NCBI GenBank assembly: GCA_037951165.1
Contig: JBBDHG010000015.1
Location: forward strand, 1,659,501-1,723,500
Source: Lophius americanus
Taxonomy: Eukaryota > Chordata > Actinopteri > Lophiiformes > Lophiidae
Length of the DNA stretch: 64,000 nt
Reading direction: 5' to 3'
Positions within the stretch are counted from its first letter, which is position 1. The number at the start of each line of letters is the position of its first letter. This document shows, one piece after another, positions 33,826-45,670 of the stretch. Below the pieces are notes generated by a model. The model had not been told where the DNA came from. It saw only the letters and a program-made list of their open reading frames with translations, and did no database searches. The position numbers were made by a program, and so were the translations under genes.

Positions 33826-34012
33826 AGTTGAGGCAGGAGTCTGTCCCCTTTGAATTGGGATCTGCTTGAGGTTTCTGCCTGTTAAACTGCAGTATTTCCT
33901 CTCTACTGTCTCCATGTTTTTGCTCATAGGGGAATTGTGCAAGCTCTGTTTTGTGTTCATTTTGGAAAGTGCCCTGAGAAAAAGGCTTTTCTAGGAGTTG
34001 ATACAATAACTA
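33826..34012 (+). repeat. L2-like LINE 3' tail
   Basis: The sequence 'ttgaggtttctgcctgttaa' with 'cagtatttcctctctactgt', 'tttgctcataggggaat' and 'ttttggaaagtgccctgaga' matches the 3' untranslated tail of a fish L2-type LINE ('tgaggtttctgccttttaaaggcag ... tgctcataggggg ... aagtgccttgagat'). Only the tail is present; no reverse-transcriptase frame precedes it. 5' truncation is the usual outcome of LINE insertion. Confidence 0.75.
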
Positions 34013-35635
34013 GAAGATTGGCGTGACTTCCTGAGGTTCCTGGTATGGAAGCCAAGCCAAAGCTTTAAGTTACCAAGGTGTGTAACCAGGAAAACCCATT
34101 GACACTCTTTCCTTTTATGTGAAACCACACGTGACGGTCAGAAACGCCCCTTGCTTTGGACAATTAGTCCATTTGTTGTCCTTCAAACAATAACAAAGCA
34201 TATCAATTATCCAACAAAAACATCAAACTAGTAAAGACTCACATGTCACCAAAGCATTTAAAGATTGAAAAGATAAAAAAAAAAAAACTTTAGAAAATCA
34301 ATAAAACACATAGATTATAAAATTCATAGGAAAAGGCATGATTTGATCACACACCTTCCTAAAATATCTCGATAAAGATAGGACAACCAGCAGCGGCTCC
34401 CAGCATCCTTAAAGACACAGGATGCTTCTCGTCCCAACTTTTAATGATGAATGACAAAATTCAGCCTCTCCACCTCTCATTCCATCCCAGTTGTTGTCTT
34501 TGGCGAATGTCTAACCCCTCCCTGTGTTTGATTCCATTAACACCACCTCTTTGCCTCAGTCATGCAGCTAAACCTCCATATCCAAGGCTACGGTGCCAAA
34601 AAGAAATGAGGTGTCCTGATGAAAAGCGATTGGAGCAGAGGTTGTGAAGCAGCGACGGCGCCTGGCATCAAAGTGAGCTCCTGATAATTAGAGTACATGC
34701 TGAAGAGACACAGACGTCAGGATTTTAGCTGGAATATTACCTGTTGAGTTGCTCAAATAATGAAATGAGAGCCGTGACTTGCTGAAGTGGAGGAGATGTG
34801 GAGCGCTGCAAAGTCAGGATCACCGGTCGCCTTGGTTTCCAAAAGCAGCGTGACACACGTCAAAAGGGAAGAAATAATCTCATTCTCCATTTTCAGGTTC
34901 CCTGCATTGTATTTCAAAACTCTCTCTTTTCCCCAACCCCTTCCCCAAGGACAATTTCCCTTTATACTCATTTTTTTAAGCATCTTTTATAGCTATCTGC
35001 TTCTCTGCTGCGTCTCACATTCAAAGCTGGTTTTGATGTCATCTGTCACGGATGGCTGATCAGTTTTAACGTTGCTAAGGAACAACAGAGGTCACTTCCA
35101 TCTATCTATAAATCATTCTCATTTGGGACCTCTTGACCCCAATGGATTCCTTCGTTGTGATTCTCAAAATTAAAAAAACACACAACAAATAAATTGCCAT
35201 CACTCTGAGGACTTCATTTCTTTCAAGTTATTTTGTCTGAAATGATCTGAATTAGATATTATTATTTGTTTGGTACTTACATTCTTAGTACTTTGAGAAA
35301 CTAAAATAAGCAGAATTTAACCACTGCATTTTTTAAAATGTCATGTTACCCATTTTATCTCTTTGAATAGTAGGAAGAGATAAAAAAGAGTATCCAAAAC
35401 GTCCAACTGATAACCTTTAATAAACAGGCAGACAGTCGTTCATTATAAGACATTTTAAAGCACATTTGTATTCTTGCCATAGTTTCACTTTAATCCCTCT
35501 AAATCAAGAGATTTATAATTTAGTCTCTCTAGTAAGAGGTACAAGTACATTTATCTTTGTCAGAATAGCTTAATTTATGTAAAATGGTCATTTGCAATAG
35601 CTTATTCTATCAAAAATAGCTATATTCCTTTGCTT
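34013..35635. other. Single-copy stretch
   Basis: 34380-35050 is GC-richer and even, possibly single-copy functional DNA. 35100-35635 is AT-rich. No gene, RNA or recognised repeat. Confidence 0.35.
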
Positions 35636-35666
35636 AATTGATTGATTGATTGATCGAATGATTGAT
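35636..35666. repeat. (ATTG)n short microsatellite
   Basis: About 30 bp of ATTG units with one CGA interruption. Confidence 0.85.
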
Positions 35667-35744
35667 ATGTTTATTTCCAAAAAATGTAAAGCAAGATACA
35701 GCACACAAGTAAATGTTTAAAGAATAATAATAATGATCATTAAA

Positions 35745-36245
35745 ATTTCTTCTTTCGGCTGTTCTCTTTAGGGCTCGCCACGGCGGATCATCTGTTCCTG
35801 TACCATCTCACCCTGTCTTCCTCATCTTGCTCCGTCACACCAACCTACTGCATGTCCTCTCTCACCCCACCCAGAAACCTCCACTTTGCTCCTTCCCTTT
35901 TTCTACTGCCTGGCAGCTCCATCTCCAGCATCCTTTTACCAATATAACCACTATCCCTCCTTTTCACATGTCCAAACCATCTCAATCCTGTCTCTCTTTC
36001 TTTTCCTCCAAGACGTTCCACTGATGTGCTTGTTTCTAATCCTGTCCATCCTCGTCACTCCCAGAGAAAATGCTTACATCTGAAACTCTGCCTCCTGTCT
36101 TCTGGTCAGAGCCGCCGTCTCCGAACCATCCAGCGGAGCTTCTCTCGCTACCGTCCGGGAAGCCTTTCACTTCACTCTTGCTGCTACGCTTCTGTCACAG
36201 ATAACTCCTGACATTCGCCTCCACCCTGTCTGCACTCGCTTCTAA
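35745..36245 (-). pseudogene. LINE (RTE-like) reverse-transcriptase C-terminus and tail, minus strand
   Basis: The plus strand starts with 'cttctttcggctgttctctt' and 'tagggctcgccacggcggat', the reverse complement of the usual tail of a fish LINE and its SINE partners ('gcgaccc-taaagggagcagccgaaag'). Continuing, 'tgtccaaaccatctcaatcc' and 'tttctaatcctgtccatcct' are the reverse complement of a coding region whose minus-strand product has the GH-V-x-R and RMDRIRNE-like segments of the reverse-transcriptase C-terminal domain. Many substitutions and short indels break the frame. The 5' part of the LINE is absent. Confidence 0.8.
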
Positions 36246-36727
36246 ATGGCAATAAACAAATAGCAAAAATTGTATTGTATATGTTATTGTATTGACAGAC
36301 AACGAAAACATAAAGCCAAAAAATTGATGCCTGATTTTAGAACAGCATATTGGTAATATCAGCAGATAACATAAAACCCAAACAACCAGATAAATTGATT
36401 AGAATGAGTATGGATTTTCTACAATTTCTATTAACCTGAAAAGGTTGAGTGTTGGCAAAAATTGCATGTTCATAAAATAAGAAAAAGTTGGAAAAATATT
36501 TTGCTTAGAATTTCTTCAAATTTGAAATATTGAGCATCGAAGCACCTGCTCTGTTCACAGAACTCAGAAAATGTGATTGAGATGAACGTTTTGCGAATTT
36601 TATAAAAATTATACATTTACAGGAAATCATAACTCTTTGTCTATAAGAATCCCTAATTTCGACAAACCAAATGCTGTCATCAAATAATCTACTCTTAATG
36701 CTGTGATTAAACTGATAGATATAGAAT
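36246..36727. other. AT-rich stretch
   Basis: Nothing recognised. Confidence 0.4.
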
Positions 36728-36930
36728 AGAACAGTTGCTTCACAGCAAGAATACTCCGGGTTTAAATCCACCAAGAAAGTCGCTCAAATCAACCTCTGGC
36801 ATTGGGGCTTTTCTGTTTGGAGTTTGCATGTTGTCCTTGTGTTTGTGTGGGTTCTATTTAACTACTCATAGCCACCCATAGTCCAAAAATATGCAATAGG
36901 TGAACCGGTACCACATGCTGTTTTCAGTTT
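36728..36930 (-). repeat. Teleost interspersed repeat family A, 3' half inverted
   Basis: The words 'ttgcttcacagcaagaatac', 'cgggtttaaatccacc', 'gggcttttctgtttggagtt' and 'tgcatgttgtccttgtgttt' are the reverse complement of the 3' half seen at about 45330-45460. A tRNA B-box-like string (GGGTTTAAATCCACC) is included, which suggests a SINE-like origin for this end. The outer half of the repeat is missing. Confidence 0.7.
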
Positions 36931-37660
36931 TCTACCATTCTTACTATATTCATATGGTCAAACTGAACCACCACAAAAGAAAAATATCATGTAATAACTA
37001 TGTTTAACTATTTACCAACTCCCCCTCAAGCAATAATGATAACAGGTATGAATAACCTTTTTACCATTTATTTCAACTAGATGTCGTTTCTGTATGAGTC
37101 TAGGCCACCATTCTTAGATTAATAACTATATAAAAACCTGACCAGATAGCAACAACGTTAATTAAAGTTATACGTTCTGCTAAAAGGAAAGTCCTTTTTT
37201 AAATGTGTCAGTTGTCTGTGCTGAGCTTAGTCCGGGGAATGAGGAGGCGGTATGAGTGGGTAGAACGGAGGGATTGTGTTGAGGTCAGTGGGGGGCATAA
37301 TATATGTCATATATGTCCATTTTTGTACATGTTGGGTGGAGATAGTGGAGATGGATGTTTTCGGAGGGGTTGATCCGGACGGACCAAGCCCCCTCCATCG
37401 TGGGGGTTTTCTCACCTGCAATTTTGGTCTGTATAAAACTGAAACCAACCGACCAAACGGGTGCGGTGTGAAAGTGCCCTTAGTTTTGAATTATTTACAA
37501 ACATATCTGATCATCTCAAATACAAACTCCTTAATGAAGGAAGTAAAAACAAAATGTTTAGTGTCTTATTACTCTTTATTCCTGTATGTCTTGAATTTAA
37601 GGTAAGAATGAACACAGCGACTGTCTGAGAATAACATTGCTTAGTCTCCCCAGTAACGTC
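36931..37660. other. Single-copy stretch
   Basis: No gene recognised. The string 'gcggtgtgaaagtgccctta' near 37464 resembles the end of a small DNA element, but no partner was found. Confidence 0.35.
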
Positions 37661-37700
37661 TGTGTGTGCGTGTGTGTGTGTGTATGTTTGTCTGTGTGAG
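37661..37700. repeat. (GT)n microsatellite
   Basis: About 40 bp of imperfect GT repeats. Confidence 0.85.
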
Positions 37701-37987
37701 TTTATGCGAGTGTGATGCTTGCGGTGGCAGTCAGAAACTCTGCATGCTGTAAATGTCACCAGTCATCAGGCGTTTGTAGTGCCCTTGTAGAAAGGAGAAA
37801 GTGCCGATGTTGCAGATCCCAGCCTTTGATTTAGATAGGAAAGGCAGGCCGGCAGCAAGCTCAGTGAGGCATGAAGGTAAATTCCCATAATTCACAGCTG
37901 AAAGGTTAGCCACTGGTAAACTCAGCTCCTCCCACATGACAGTTGCTAACAAATGTCAACTGATTGAAATAAGCATTAATACATATC
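37701..37987. other. Short unique stretch
   Basis: Nothing recognised. Confidence 0.4.
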
Positions 37988-38011
37988 GTGTGTGTGTGTG
38001 TGTGGGTGTGT
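37988..38011. repeat. (GT)n microsatellite
   Basis: About 24 bp of GT repeats with a GGG interruption. Confidence 0.9.
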
Positions 38012-38240
38012 AGTTTATGCAACTCCTCTAAAAGTGATGTACTATGTTTTCCATTTTTTCATTTCTATACTCCATTTTTTGAGTGTCTCCTATAGTAAAT
38101 CTGCAGCGTTGGTCTTCTTCAGCATACCCTTTTCTTATTAATGCGAGAAGGGTAACAGCCACAGACTTGGGTGAATCATATCGGCAACAACACTAAAATC
38201 TAAACCATGAAACCATTATGGTCATTGTTCTCTCAGCAGA

Positions 38241-38335
38241 GGTAATAATAATAATAATAATAATAATACCTTTAATTTATAATGCACTTCTACAGTGTCC
38301 GCATTTCACTGGGAAATATAAATATAATGTATAAT
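38241..38335 (-). repeat. (AAT)n with L2-like LINE tail fragment
   Basis: 'taataataataataataata' (38243-38269) is followed by 'cctttaatttataatgcact', a decayed form of the 'tttatttatatagcgctttt' end of fish L2-type LINEs read in reverse orientation. The AAT tract would be the poly-(ATT) end of the element. Confidence 0.5.
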
Positions 38336-38640
38336 ATTAGATTAAAGGTGCAGTGTGTAAAATTTCCATATACACCTTCATGTCAAGTGTATGAGAGCAG
38401 ATGTTTACAAGAGATGTGAGTTAGCCGTTAGCACTCAAAGATATCAGATCACGTTTAGAAAAGACAGACTGATACAGAAAGTTTTTAATAAGACATATGG
38501 GACACTGACTAATGTGGGGCACCTAAGCTCCACTACATTTATCTCTTTTTGTCGACATAAAAGTGAACACTATTGGTATTTAATCCAAACAGGGGTGTCA
38601 CGTAGCCGGAATAAAATGACTCTGTGGATGTGATGTAATA
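38336..38640 (+). mobile_element. MITE fragment (TTAAAGGTGCAGTGTGTA type)
   Basis: The start 'gattaaaggtgcagtgtgta' is a recurrent 5' end of a small fish DNA element. The following 300 bp holds no coding frame of note. The second end was not identified. Confidence 0.5.
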
Positions 38641-39639
38641 AATGGCGGCGGGAAAATAGTCACACAGGAAGTATTGCTTGTGAATGCCACTCAAAGGTCA
38701 GTGACATAAGATTAAAGTACAGAGCCCCTAAATTTCCTTGAGAATTTTCTTTTTTTATCCAGTGCAGAAGATACATTCCGCATTGAAAGACAAGCCTGTT
38801 CTTTAAAAACCACCAGTTTAGCGGCTCCCTGTTGTTTTTCAGAATTTCTGCGGATGACAATCCCATACCTCCCAACATATGCTGTTAGAATATGACTCTT
38901 TAACCTATTTATTCTTTTCTGTTCGCTACTTAGTGGATTTTAAGTGCTTTTATTTTGAAGGGTTCCGGCTGAAGGAATTTTGTTCGGCATTTTGCAATTG
39001 TTCTGACTCAATGAAATTAACATTCACTCTGTCCTCCAAGCTGTCTGTTTCATAAACCAATTTTATAGCATTTCAAAGTGAAAATAAAACTTTGCAAGCC
39101 CTGGTCAGTTCATTATATCTTATATGGTGTCTTTGTCCGTCAAGAGATGCTTATGGATTAACAGTAATCATCATGGATGCACACGATAATAAGTTATGTA
39201 CCCAATATAGGCCTAATCTGTTGTGATAAGTATATTGTGCGCATAAGATAATAAGTTGGGCGCAAACAATATTTTTTGTATTTAATGGGAATATAAGGGC
39301 ACCGTAGTTAAGGATGTAATTTGTCATAAATAAAACAATACACAAATCATTAATATAAGTGCCATTTTCTCTTTGAGTACAATATCCGAAAATTGTCCTC
39401 TGATTTAATAAGGTTTCATCTTGGGAATATCAAAATTATACAAGGTGTTGATATAATGTATTGGCTTAATTTATAAATACGGTACATAAATCAGAATTGC
39501 AAGAAGTGTCCCAAATTAACCTAATCCAAAAACTGAGGTCAAAGGTAAAAGGTGGGTCAGATGACTGTATTTAAGGATTAGGAGACTAAGCATACAGATA
39601 TATATAAGATTGTCATCGATAGCACAGAAATAGCATCTG
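38641..39639. other. Stretch without recognised gene
   Basis: About 1 kb, AT-rich from 38880; no repeat or coding feature recognised. Confidence 0.4.
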
Positions 39640-40110
39640 AAGCTTTGCTAGCTAAGCTTCACACATCCGGGGATGATGCAGTCATGACCAGCTTTGTGAT
39701 TTACCACAAAATTGCAAAAACAGTAAGGAAACCTGTGATTGGGAGTTTATTCTTCCAAGCCACCCTGAACGAGACAGATTGAGGACATAGCAGAAAACTT
39801 GGCACTTGATCAGCAAAACAAAGTGAACTATTTAGTATTTATTTCACTTTGGCTCTGGACGATGGTTATGATTTCTGTGAAACAGCCCAGTTATTCATCT
39901 ATATACGTGTGTTAGTGAGAGACTCTGAGATTACAGCGGAGCTGGCAGCAATGCAGACAATGAAAGGGAAAACAACCATGGAAAAATTTGTTCCCAGTGG
40001 TGAAAGCATGCTTTGGCAAGCTAGGACTTAAATGGGACAAACTGGATGGTGTTACAATCGATGCCGGCAGGGAAAAAAGCCGAACTTTTGAGGTGGATGC
40101 AAGAAAAAGT
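39640..40110 (+). pseudogene. hAT transposase relic (Charlie / GTF2IRD2-like type)
   Basis: Four successive segments match the order in this hAT group. First is SFVIYHKIAKTVRKPV (about 39690), then IEDIAENLALDQQNKV (about 39780). Third is LALDDGYDFCETAQLFIYIR (39852 onward), with the first catalytic Asp region, continuing to ITAELAAMQTMKGKTTMEK (about 39930). Fourth is LGLKWDKLDGVTIDAG (about 40020-40065), in place of the usual W-x-K-L-V-G-V-T-T-D-G-A-P. Frames shift between the segments, and the Gly after the second Asp has become Ala. The C-terminal dimerisation domain is missing. Inactive fragment. Confidence 0.8.
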
Positions 40111-40143
40111 GACTGAATGGAGCCCAAATCAGAAATTCTTATT

Positions 40144-41079
40144 CATATCCCCTTAAAGTCAGAGATTGGCATTGGCATTGGTCTCAGATCTTTCATCAAA
40201 TGATGACTAAAAAACTATTAAATGGATCATCTTCAAATTTCATACCCAAATAATCCTTAGTACAGAGAACTGGACTGATTTTGGGAATAATAGATTGTAT
40301 AATTATGACACTAGAAGGAACTTTAACACCAAAATACTTTCTCAAACATTGGTTAGATTTAGTCCAAATGTGCTGTATATGAATGGAACCGAGGAGATCA
40401 ATTTTATATATATCATATTCTACTATAATAGTTCTAATTTTTCGTGCTAGGTGGATTTTTCCTTCGAAAAAGAGTGTTTTTAGACATTTAATTTTAGTAG
40501 TTCAGTCAGGAAGATTGCTTGTACAATGCAGTGCTAAAAATTTGCCATCTTATTAATATTTTCACTTAAATAAAGTTCATCAGGGCTGGAGCAGTTAGTT
40601 CAACTTTTACAGCAGCCTTCCACTGAGAATAGACGTTCTGGAGGTTTCTGACAGGAAAGGAAAGGAAAGGAAATCCCAGAGCTCTCAGGTGCCGACTGGA
40701 TGGTAGATCTTGCATTTACCGTTGATATGACTGCACAAATGAATTAACTGAATACCAAACTGCAAGGCAAGCACTCGTTGCACATGACTGTACAGGCCTG
40801 TGAAGGCTTTCACGAGAGAGACGTTGTTTCTTTCAAGCAAATTGATGTTAGATATTACACTTTCTATATGGACTAAATCGGACCAACTCACTCGTGTGGG
40901 GGGAGGACATGATTGATTGCATATTTCCAGCAATAGAGTTAACTTTATTTCCAAAATGTTTTAGATAAATAATTGAAAAAAAAAGTTTTTTTTCCAGATA
41001 TGACTTCACGTTTAATTTGAGGAATTCAATCAAAGGGATTGTTTGTACAATGCAGCGGATTGGGGACTTTTAGGGGATG
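40144..41079. mobile_element. Foldback-family copy with both arms (about 0.94 kb)
   Basis: The left end TATCCCCTTAAAGTCAGAGA and the right end (reverse complement CATCCCCTAAAAGTCCCCAA, from 41079) are inverted repeats. Forward modules occupy 40200-40480 ('gatttagtccaaatgtgctg' at 40357). A reversed tag 'tatggactaaatcggaccaa' lies at 40865. Paired words 'attgcttgtacaatgcag' (40513) and 'attgtttgtacaatgcag' (41037) show a direct repeat within the element. It begins 34 bp after the hAT relic. Non-coding. Confidence 0.7.
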
Positions 41080-41199
41080 TACCCTTGCTATCGAGGACGA
41101 CAGCGTAGGACCAGTTGAGGTTGATGCTATTTTGTCAATCAGGTCCTGCCTGTCTCTGAGTTCTCATAAATAACCAGTTAAATCCCATCATACAGTGAT
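41080..41199. other. Short unique stretch
   Basis: Nothing recognised. Confidence 0.4.
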
Positions 41200-41640
41200 A
41201 TGACTGCTGATAAAAAATATCACTGCATTTTAATGAATTGCATTTGACCCTCACGGCCTCTTGTTGCATTCCTGGCATGTTTGAATCCGGGGGTTACACT
41301 AACCTGGCTTTCAGGCTGTGTTGGATACTTCAACAGATTTGGTTAAGTAATGCGTTAAACACTAAAGCGAAACTGGTCTTTAATGGTATGAAAATGTCAC
41401 TGATGATTCATTGAATTGTCATAAGGGAACGTGCACACGGACACGAACAGTTTTCCAATTCTGCACCTTTTATTTCTCCGGCTCACCCCCTCCTTCCTCT
41501 CCTGGAGTTAAATGAATATCCCCCCCTAACAATTGAAAATACGGCATAAATTTTACATGACAGGCCCCTGGTTCATTACGGCACATGAGTTATTAGCTAA
41601 TTTGCGCCCTGAAATTTCTAACCACTGTGAGTGAATCGAG
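41200..41640. promoter_or_regulatory. Candidate conserved non-coding block
   Basis: No repeat recognised. Holds homeodomain/octamer-like words ('ttttaatgaattgcatttga', 'gttattagctaatttgcgcc') and even composition. Inference; no alignment available. Confidence 0.3.
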
Positions 41641-41705
41641 GTGTCAAGAGTTCGCTAAATGTGGTGTGTGGAATCTGATGTTTGATGGGCACCTTCTGGA
41701 TAGAG

Positions 41706-41751
41706 GTGTGTGTGTGTGTGTGTGTGCGTGCATGTGTTTGTGTGTGTGTGT
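41706..41751. repeat. (GT)n microsatellite
   Basis: About 46 bp of GT repeats with a GCATG interruption. Confidence 0.9.
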
Positions 41752-42499
41752 TAGCATAATTGCAGCTATGCGGGGCGAAGTTTAATGTAGTTAAACAGCA
41801 ACAATGTGCCATTAAGTCTTTATGAAGATTTGATTCTGCGTCTTTTCTACAATTGGGATGAAATTGTATCAAAATAATCCATATGATGGAATAAAACATG
41901 TTTTGTTTTTTTACATTGCAACAATGACTGTTTTTACCTTGTTTATTAGGATTTTTAAACAGTTTATAACGACTCGGTCCATAATATGAAAGATTATTGC
42001 AACATAATACTTTGACTTCGATGGTGTGATGAGAACAAAAAGACATCAAGAAAAAAAATTGTTGATTATTTCTTGGGGATGAGTGAGTGCGCTATTAAAT
42101 GATATATATCTGCATTCAGTGATTGGGTAGATTTTCACTCTGATTGTTTTTTCTTTTTAACTGAGCAGCTGGCTGATTTATGTTAACAGACCAGCTGATG
42201 TTTGTAAGACAACAGATAAAGAAATTCAGCCTCGCAACCGTTATTATTGTCCAAAGACTGATAGAATAAGTTCTCGTGATTTCGCTTCACACCACAGGAG
42301 AATCGGCCGGATTCAACCGGACTCACCCTTCCTCACATTCTGAGGGGAAACTTTTCTGTACCGTTAGTCTGTTGTGACGTTCGGATAGGATCCAGTTTTT
42401 CATCTCCTGCTCTGATATTAGACACATGTCTGGGGCAGCCCCCGATCCATAAACACTCTAAAGTTAGCTTGTGTTCTGCTGAAGACAGGTATTAAACTG
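41752..42499. other. Stretch without recognised gene
   Basis: A 143-codon minus frame (41618-42049) crosses the GT microsatellite and has no motif; it is read as chance. Confidence 0.4.
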
Positions 42500-42690
42500 A
42501 TGACATCATCGTTGAAGGATAGGCAGTGAGGTCACGAGGTTCACCAGTGTCGCCCTGTGAACTATCCTAAACATGAGCGATTAGGGTAAAATAAGATATA
42601 TACAAGATAGATCTCCTCGGGTTGAGTCGTACGCACCAAATTTAGACTTAATTGGATCAAGTGTTGAGAAATTATGTCCCCAAAACTTTT
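42500..42690 (-). mobile_element. Foldback-family fragment, reversed module
   Basis: 'gatatatacaagatagatct' (about 42596), 'cctcgggttgagtcgtacgc' and 'tttagacttaattggatcaa' follow the order of one reversed module. No terminal repeat was recognised with confidence. Confidence 0.6.
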
Positions 42691-42726
42691 GGAGATATAG
42701 ACAGAACTCGGCCTCCTCCTGACAGA

Positions 42727-42793
42727 CTACACACAAAAACATACACGTACACACTCACACTCAAACACGCACACACACACACACATACACACT
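42727..42793. repeat. (CA)n microsatellite, imperfect
   Basis: About 65 bp of CA-rich repeat with several interruptions, most regular at 42768-42790. Confidence 0.85.
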
Positions 42794-43734
42794 GTTATTC
42801 TTACAGCACCTCCTTCTTGTCCTAGTTTTACCCCAGAAATAGGAAAATCTCAGCTGAGAGCTTCTCACTAGAGTAGAATTGCAAGGTTGGGAAGATACCT
42901 CCATGTTGGCAAAGCAACATAATTGATTTCCGTTGGTGTAAATCACTCACGTGTCAAAAAAGAGATCAAATGTGCTTGAATCTAACGTGTAATTTTTTTG
43001 TAACGTGTATTTTTAAGATTATCATAATTAAATCATGCAGGATTTGCATGAAATGTATCATTTTTATGTAAGACTCTATTTTAAAGCTTGTGTCCAGCTT
43101 TGCTGCAAACTGCATTTAAACTTAAATGTTTCTTACGGTTCAGGTTGTTTCTACTCAACAGGTATTCTTTAGACTCATTTTTTTAAATCTTAGAAAATAT
43201 TTTCCACACGATTTGATCAAATAGGTTCCATTGAAACCTTCATCATTCTTTCAGATCCACCTCATTCATGGGGGTTAATTTACAAATGCAAAACCATGAA
43301 AATAAAGTTGGCTCTATTCCAAGAAATGTTGAGACCCAAGCCTAAGAAAAATAACCCTTAAAGGGTTAAATACGTATAGTCCAAACAACATTGATATAAG
43401 TTAAACTGTTAGTTGTGCTATGCTATTAGCAACTTCACATCAACCCGTACATTATTATAGACTGAAATGACAATTTAATATGAGTACGTATAATTATTAA
43501 CATCATATCGTGATTCATCCTTCAACCATCGATCAAGATAAAGAACTTGTGTAATTAATTATGTATTTCTCTTTTTTGACGCTTAAGGACGTCTGGACTC
43601 TCACTTTAGAAGCACTTTCGGGATGAAAACACTTCAAAATTGTGTCAAATATACGAAGGAAAGGATTGTTTCCTGCTGCGTTCCTCCGGCATATCTTCCC
43701 TAGCAAGATAGATCATTGAGATGGTGCAGTATAA
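42794..43734. other. AT-rich stretch without recognised gene
   Basis: Nothing recognised over about 0.94 kb. Confidence 0.4.
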
Positions 43735-44215
43735 AAAACAAAAAAAACAAAACTGTAATATTTATGGTAAAATACCAGCGGCTGTGGTTGCCAGAATTTT
43801 GTCATAAAAAAATGCTGACATTACGACATTATGGTAGGAATCAAGGAAAAATATAACAATATATAACATATTTTTATTAATACTCTTGAAACAATGGTAT
43901 GCCGTTGCTCGATATCTTTTTATTGTAATTTAATTTTACATAACGGTATAATGTGTAATTTGACTATTTACGGTAATTGCATGTGATATGTGATATTTCC
44001 ATAAACTTCACCAAATCTTTGTATTTTAACGGTAAATTTCTTTGTTTTCCACATGTTCTGACCAGGAAAAATTAAGGTAGTTAATGTTTCTGTATTTAAG
44101 ATAATTCACTGTGTCTACGACAGTCTTGCACTGTTTTAAATGTATCTGTTTTTTTTACTGTTGCCATTTATTAAAGCTTATTTGCAGATGCAGTTTTTAC
44201 CATAATCTCAACAGT
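43735..44215. mobile_element. MITE-like repeat (ACGGTAA family), copy 2
   Basis: Contains 'atggtaaaataccagcggct', 'gtggttgccagaattttgtc', 'atttacggtaattgc', 'ttttaacggtaaatttc' and 'gcagtttttaccataatctc', the last matching 24645-24665. The phrase about 'accagcggctgtggttgcca' is frequent in fish genomes. No coding frame. Ends are approximate. Confidence 0.55.
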
Positions 44216-44853
44216 CAGTCGCCTTCCGAGCAAAACTGAACCACAGCGGAGAGCTTATTTCGAATGTAAACTCTCAAGGAAATTTCACACAATTAGATAT
44301 CTGGGCCGTGGAAAAGTATGAAATAATAAACAACACAAAGAAAAACAGAATAATGCCAGGACAAACCGGCACACTGAGCAAATTGAAAACTGCTGGAAAA
44401 CCATTTTAACAGCGGTTACCTTCTGCCCAGTCATGAACAGGGAGAAACCCTAAAAGGAAGGGCATGAACTAGCAACCAATGGTAACGACTTATTTACCGT
44501 GAACTTACTCAAACCGTCTCATCTCACAAACCAGCACCTGCCGACAGTTTTCCCAATGCCCCGTCTGTCACCTCCAGAGAGTCAAGCGTTGGCGTTCTGA
44601 TGCTTCAAAGGCATAAACAACAGCTTAGAGAATATGTGCGCGTGCCTGTATGTCTTTCTGAGGTGTGGAACAAATGAAACGGGCCTCTATGCAGGCCCGG
44701 TGTCCCACTGTGGGAAAAGCTTAGTAGCAGCTCAGGTCAGCAAGGTGAGAGCTGTTCGGCTCGACTGCAGCCCAGGGCAAACCTCGCTGCCAGCCTTTCA
44801 GGAAATTACAGCAGGGACCAAGAATCCGCTCTCTCTCCCCCGACCCTCTGTGC
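44216..44853. other. Single-copy stretch
   Basis: No repeat or gene recognised. 44560-44850 is GC-richer. Confidence 0.35.
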
Positions 44854-44949
44854 TACACACACACACACACACATAAACGCACGCACACTCACACTCACAC
44901 TCACAATCACGCACACACACACACACACGCCCCCACACACACACACACA
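44854..44949. repeat. (CA)n microsatellite, compound
   Basis: About 95 bp of CA repeats mixed with CGCA, CTCA and CCC interruptions. Confidence 0.9.
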
Positions 44950-45154
44950 GAAGAAGTAGGTCTTTGAAGTAGCTTCCTATATCATCACATTCCAGGAAGG
45001 ACGGTGTAGATATACTTATACAATGATGAGTCACCATCCTGCGATCAAAAGATCATCCGTCATTGACCGACGTTGAAAATCTATTCACTTAAGCTTTGGT
45101 AATATGTCAGGAAACGTCATGTCCCGGTATTGTATTTTACATAAATATCCCACT
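44950..45154. other. Short unique stretch
   Basis: Nothing recognised. Confidence 0.4.
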
Positions 45155-45465
45155 TTTCATAGCCGCTTATCCTGATCAATGTCTCAGGGGGGCTTGAGTC
45201 GATCCTAGCTAACAATAGGCAAAAGCTAAGTACAACAAGTTAGAAACAGACAACCATTAATGCACTCAGTCACACTTATGAGCAATTTAAATTCACCAAT
45301 TCACATAGATCACATAGTTTTGGACCGCAGGAGGAAGATAGTACCTGAAGAAAACCCCCTCAAATACATGCGGAGAACACACAAAAGCCCATCTGAGGGC
45401 AGAGGTGGATTTGAGCATGGATCCTTCTTGCTGTGCAGCAACTGTGCTACCCAGTGCATTAATGT
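45155..45465 (+). repeat. Teleost interspersed repeat family A, near-complete decayed copy
   Basis: In order: 'catagccgcttatcctgatc', 'caggggggcttgagtcgatc', 'ctagctaacaataggc', 'caatttaaattcaccaattc', 'ttttggaccgcaggaggaag', 'tacatgcggagaacacacaa' and 'caactgtgctacccagtgca'. This is the standard order for the family whose 5' part is at 2561-2716 and whose 3' half is inverted at 36728-36930. Many substitutions mark it as old. Confidence 0.75.
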
Positions 45466-45484
45466 TTAACTGCATAGCCTATGA

Positions 45485-45670
45485 TTTGAAGCTCTTTGTT
45501 CTTGTAAACCAGGGATCGGGAGTTCAAATCCTGCTGGGGGCCTCAACAGCAACCCCTCCAGTGTACTCTTGGTACCGGTCCAAAGCCCAGGTAAATGAGT
45601 AGAGTTGTATCAGGAAGGTTATCTGGCAGCTCAGCAATGCTGAATAGACTCTGCAACCAGGAGAATCTCC
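45485..45670 (+). repeat. tRNA-derived SINE
   Basis: A tRNA-like T-arm/B-box (GGGAGTTCAAATCCTGC at about 45517-45533) is followed by 'cctccagtgtactcttggta', 'ccggtccaaagcccaggtaa' and 'gagttgtatcaggaaggtta'. This is the body of a common fish SINE ('ggtgccggtcccaagcccggataaatgg...agggttgcgtcaggaagggcatc'). A second copy is at 59745-59945. This copy lies directly after repeat family A and lacks the LINE-like tail. Confidence 0.75.

Noticed and set aside
41618..42049. 143-codon minus frame
   Set aside because: It crosses the GT microsatellite and has no recognisable domain.
45485..45545. Functional tRNA gene
   Set aside because: Only the T-arm/B-box part is tRNA-like; the acceptor stem does not close and the following sequence is a SINE body.
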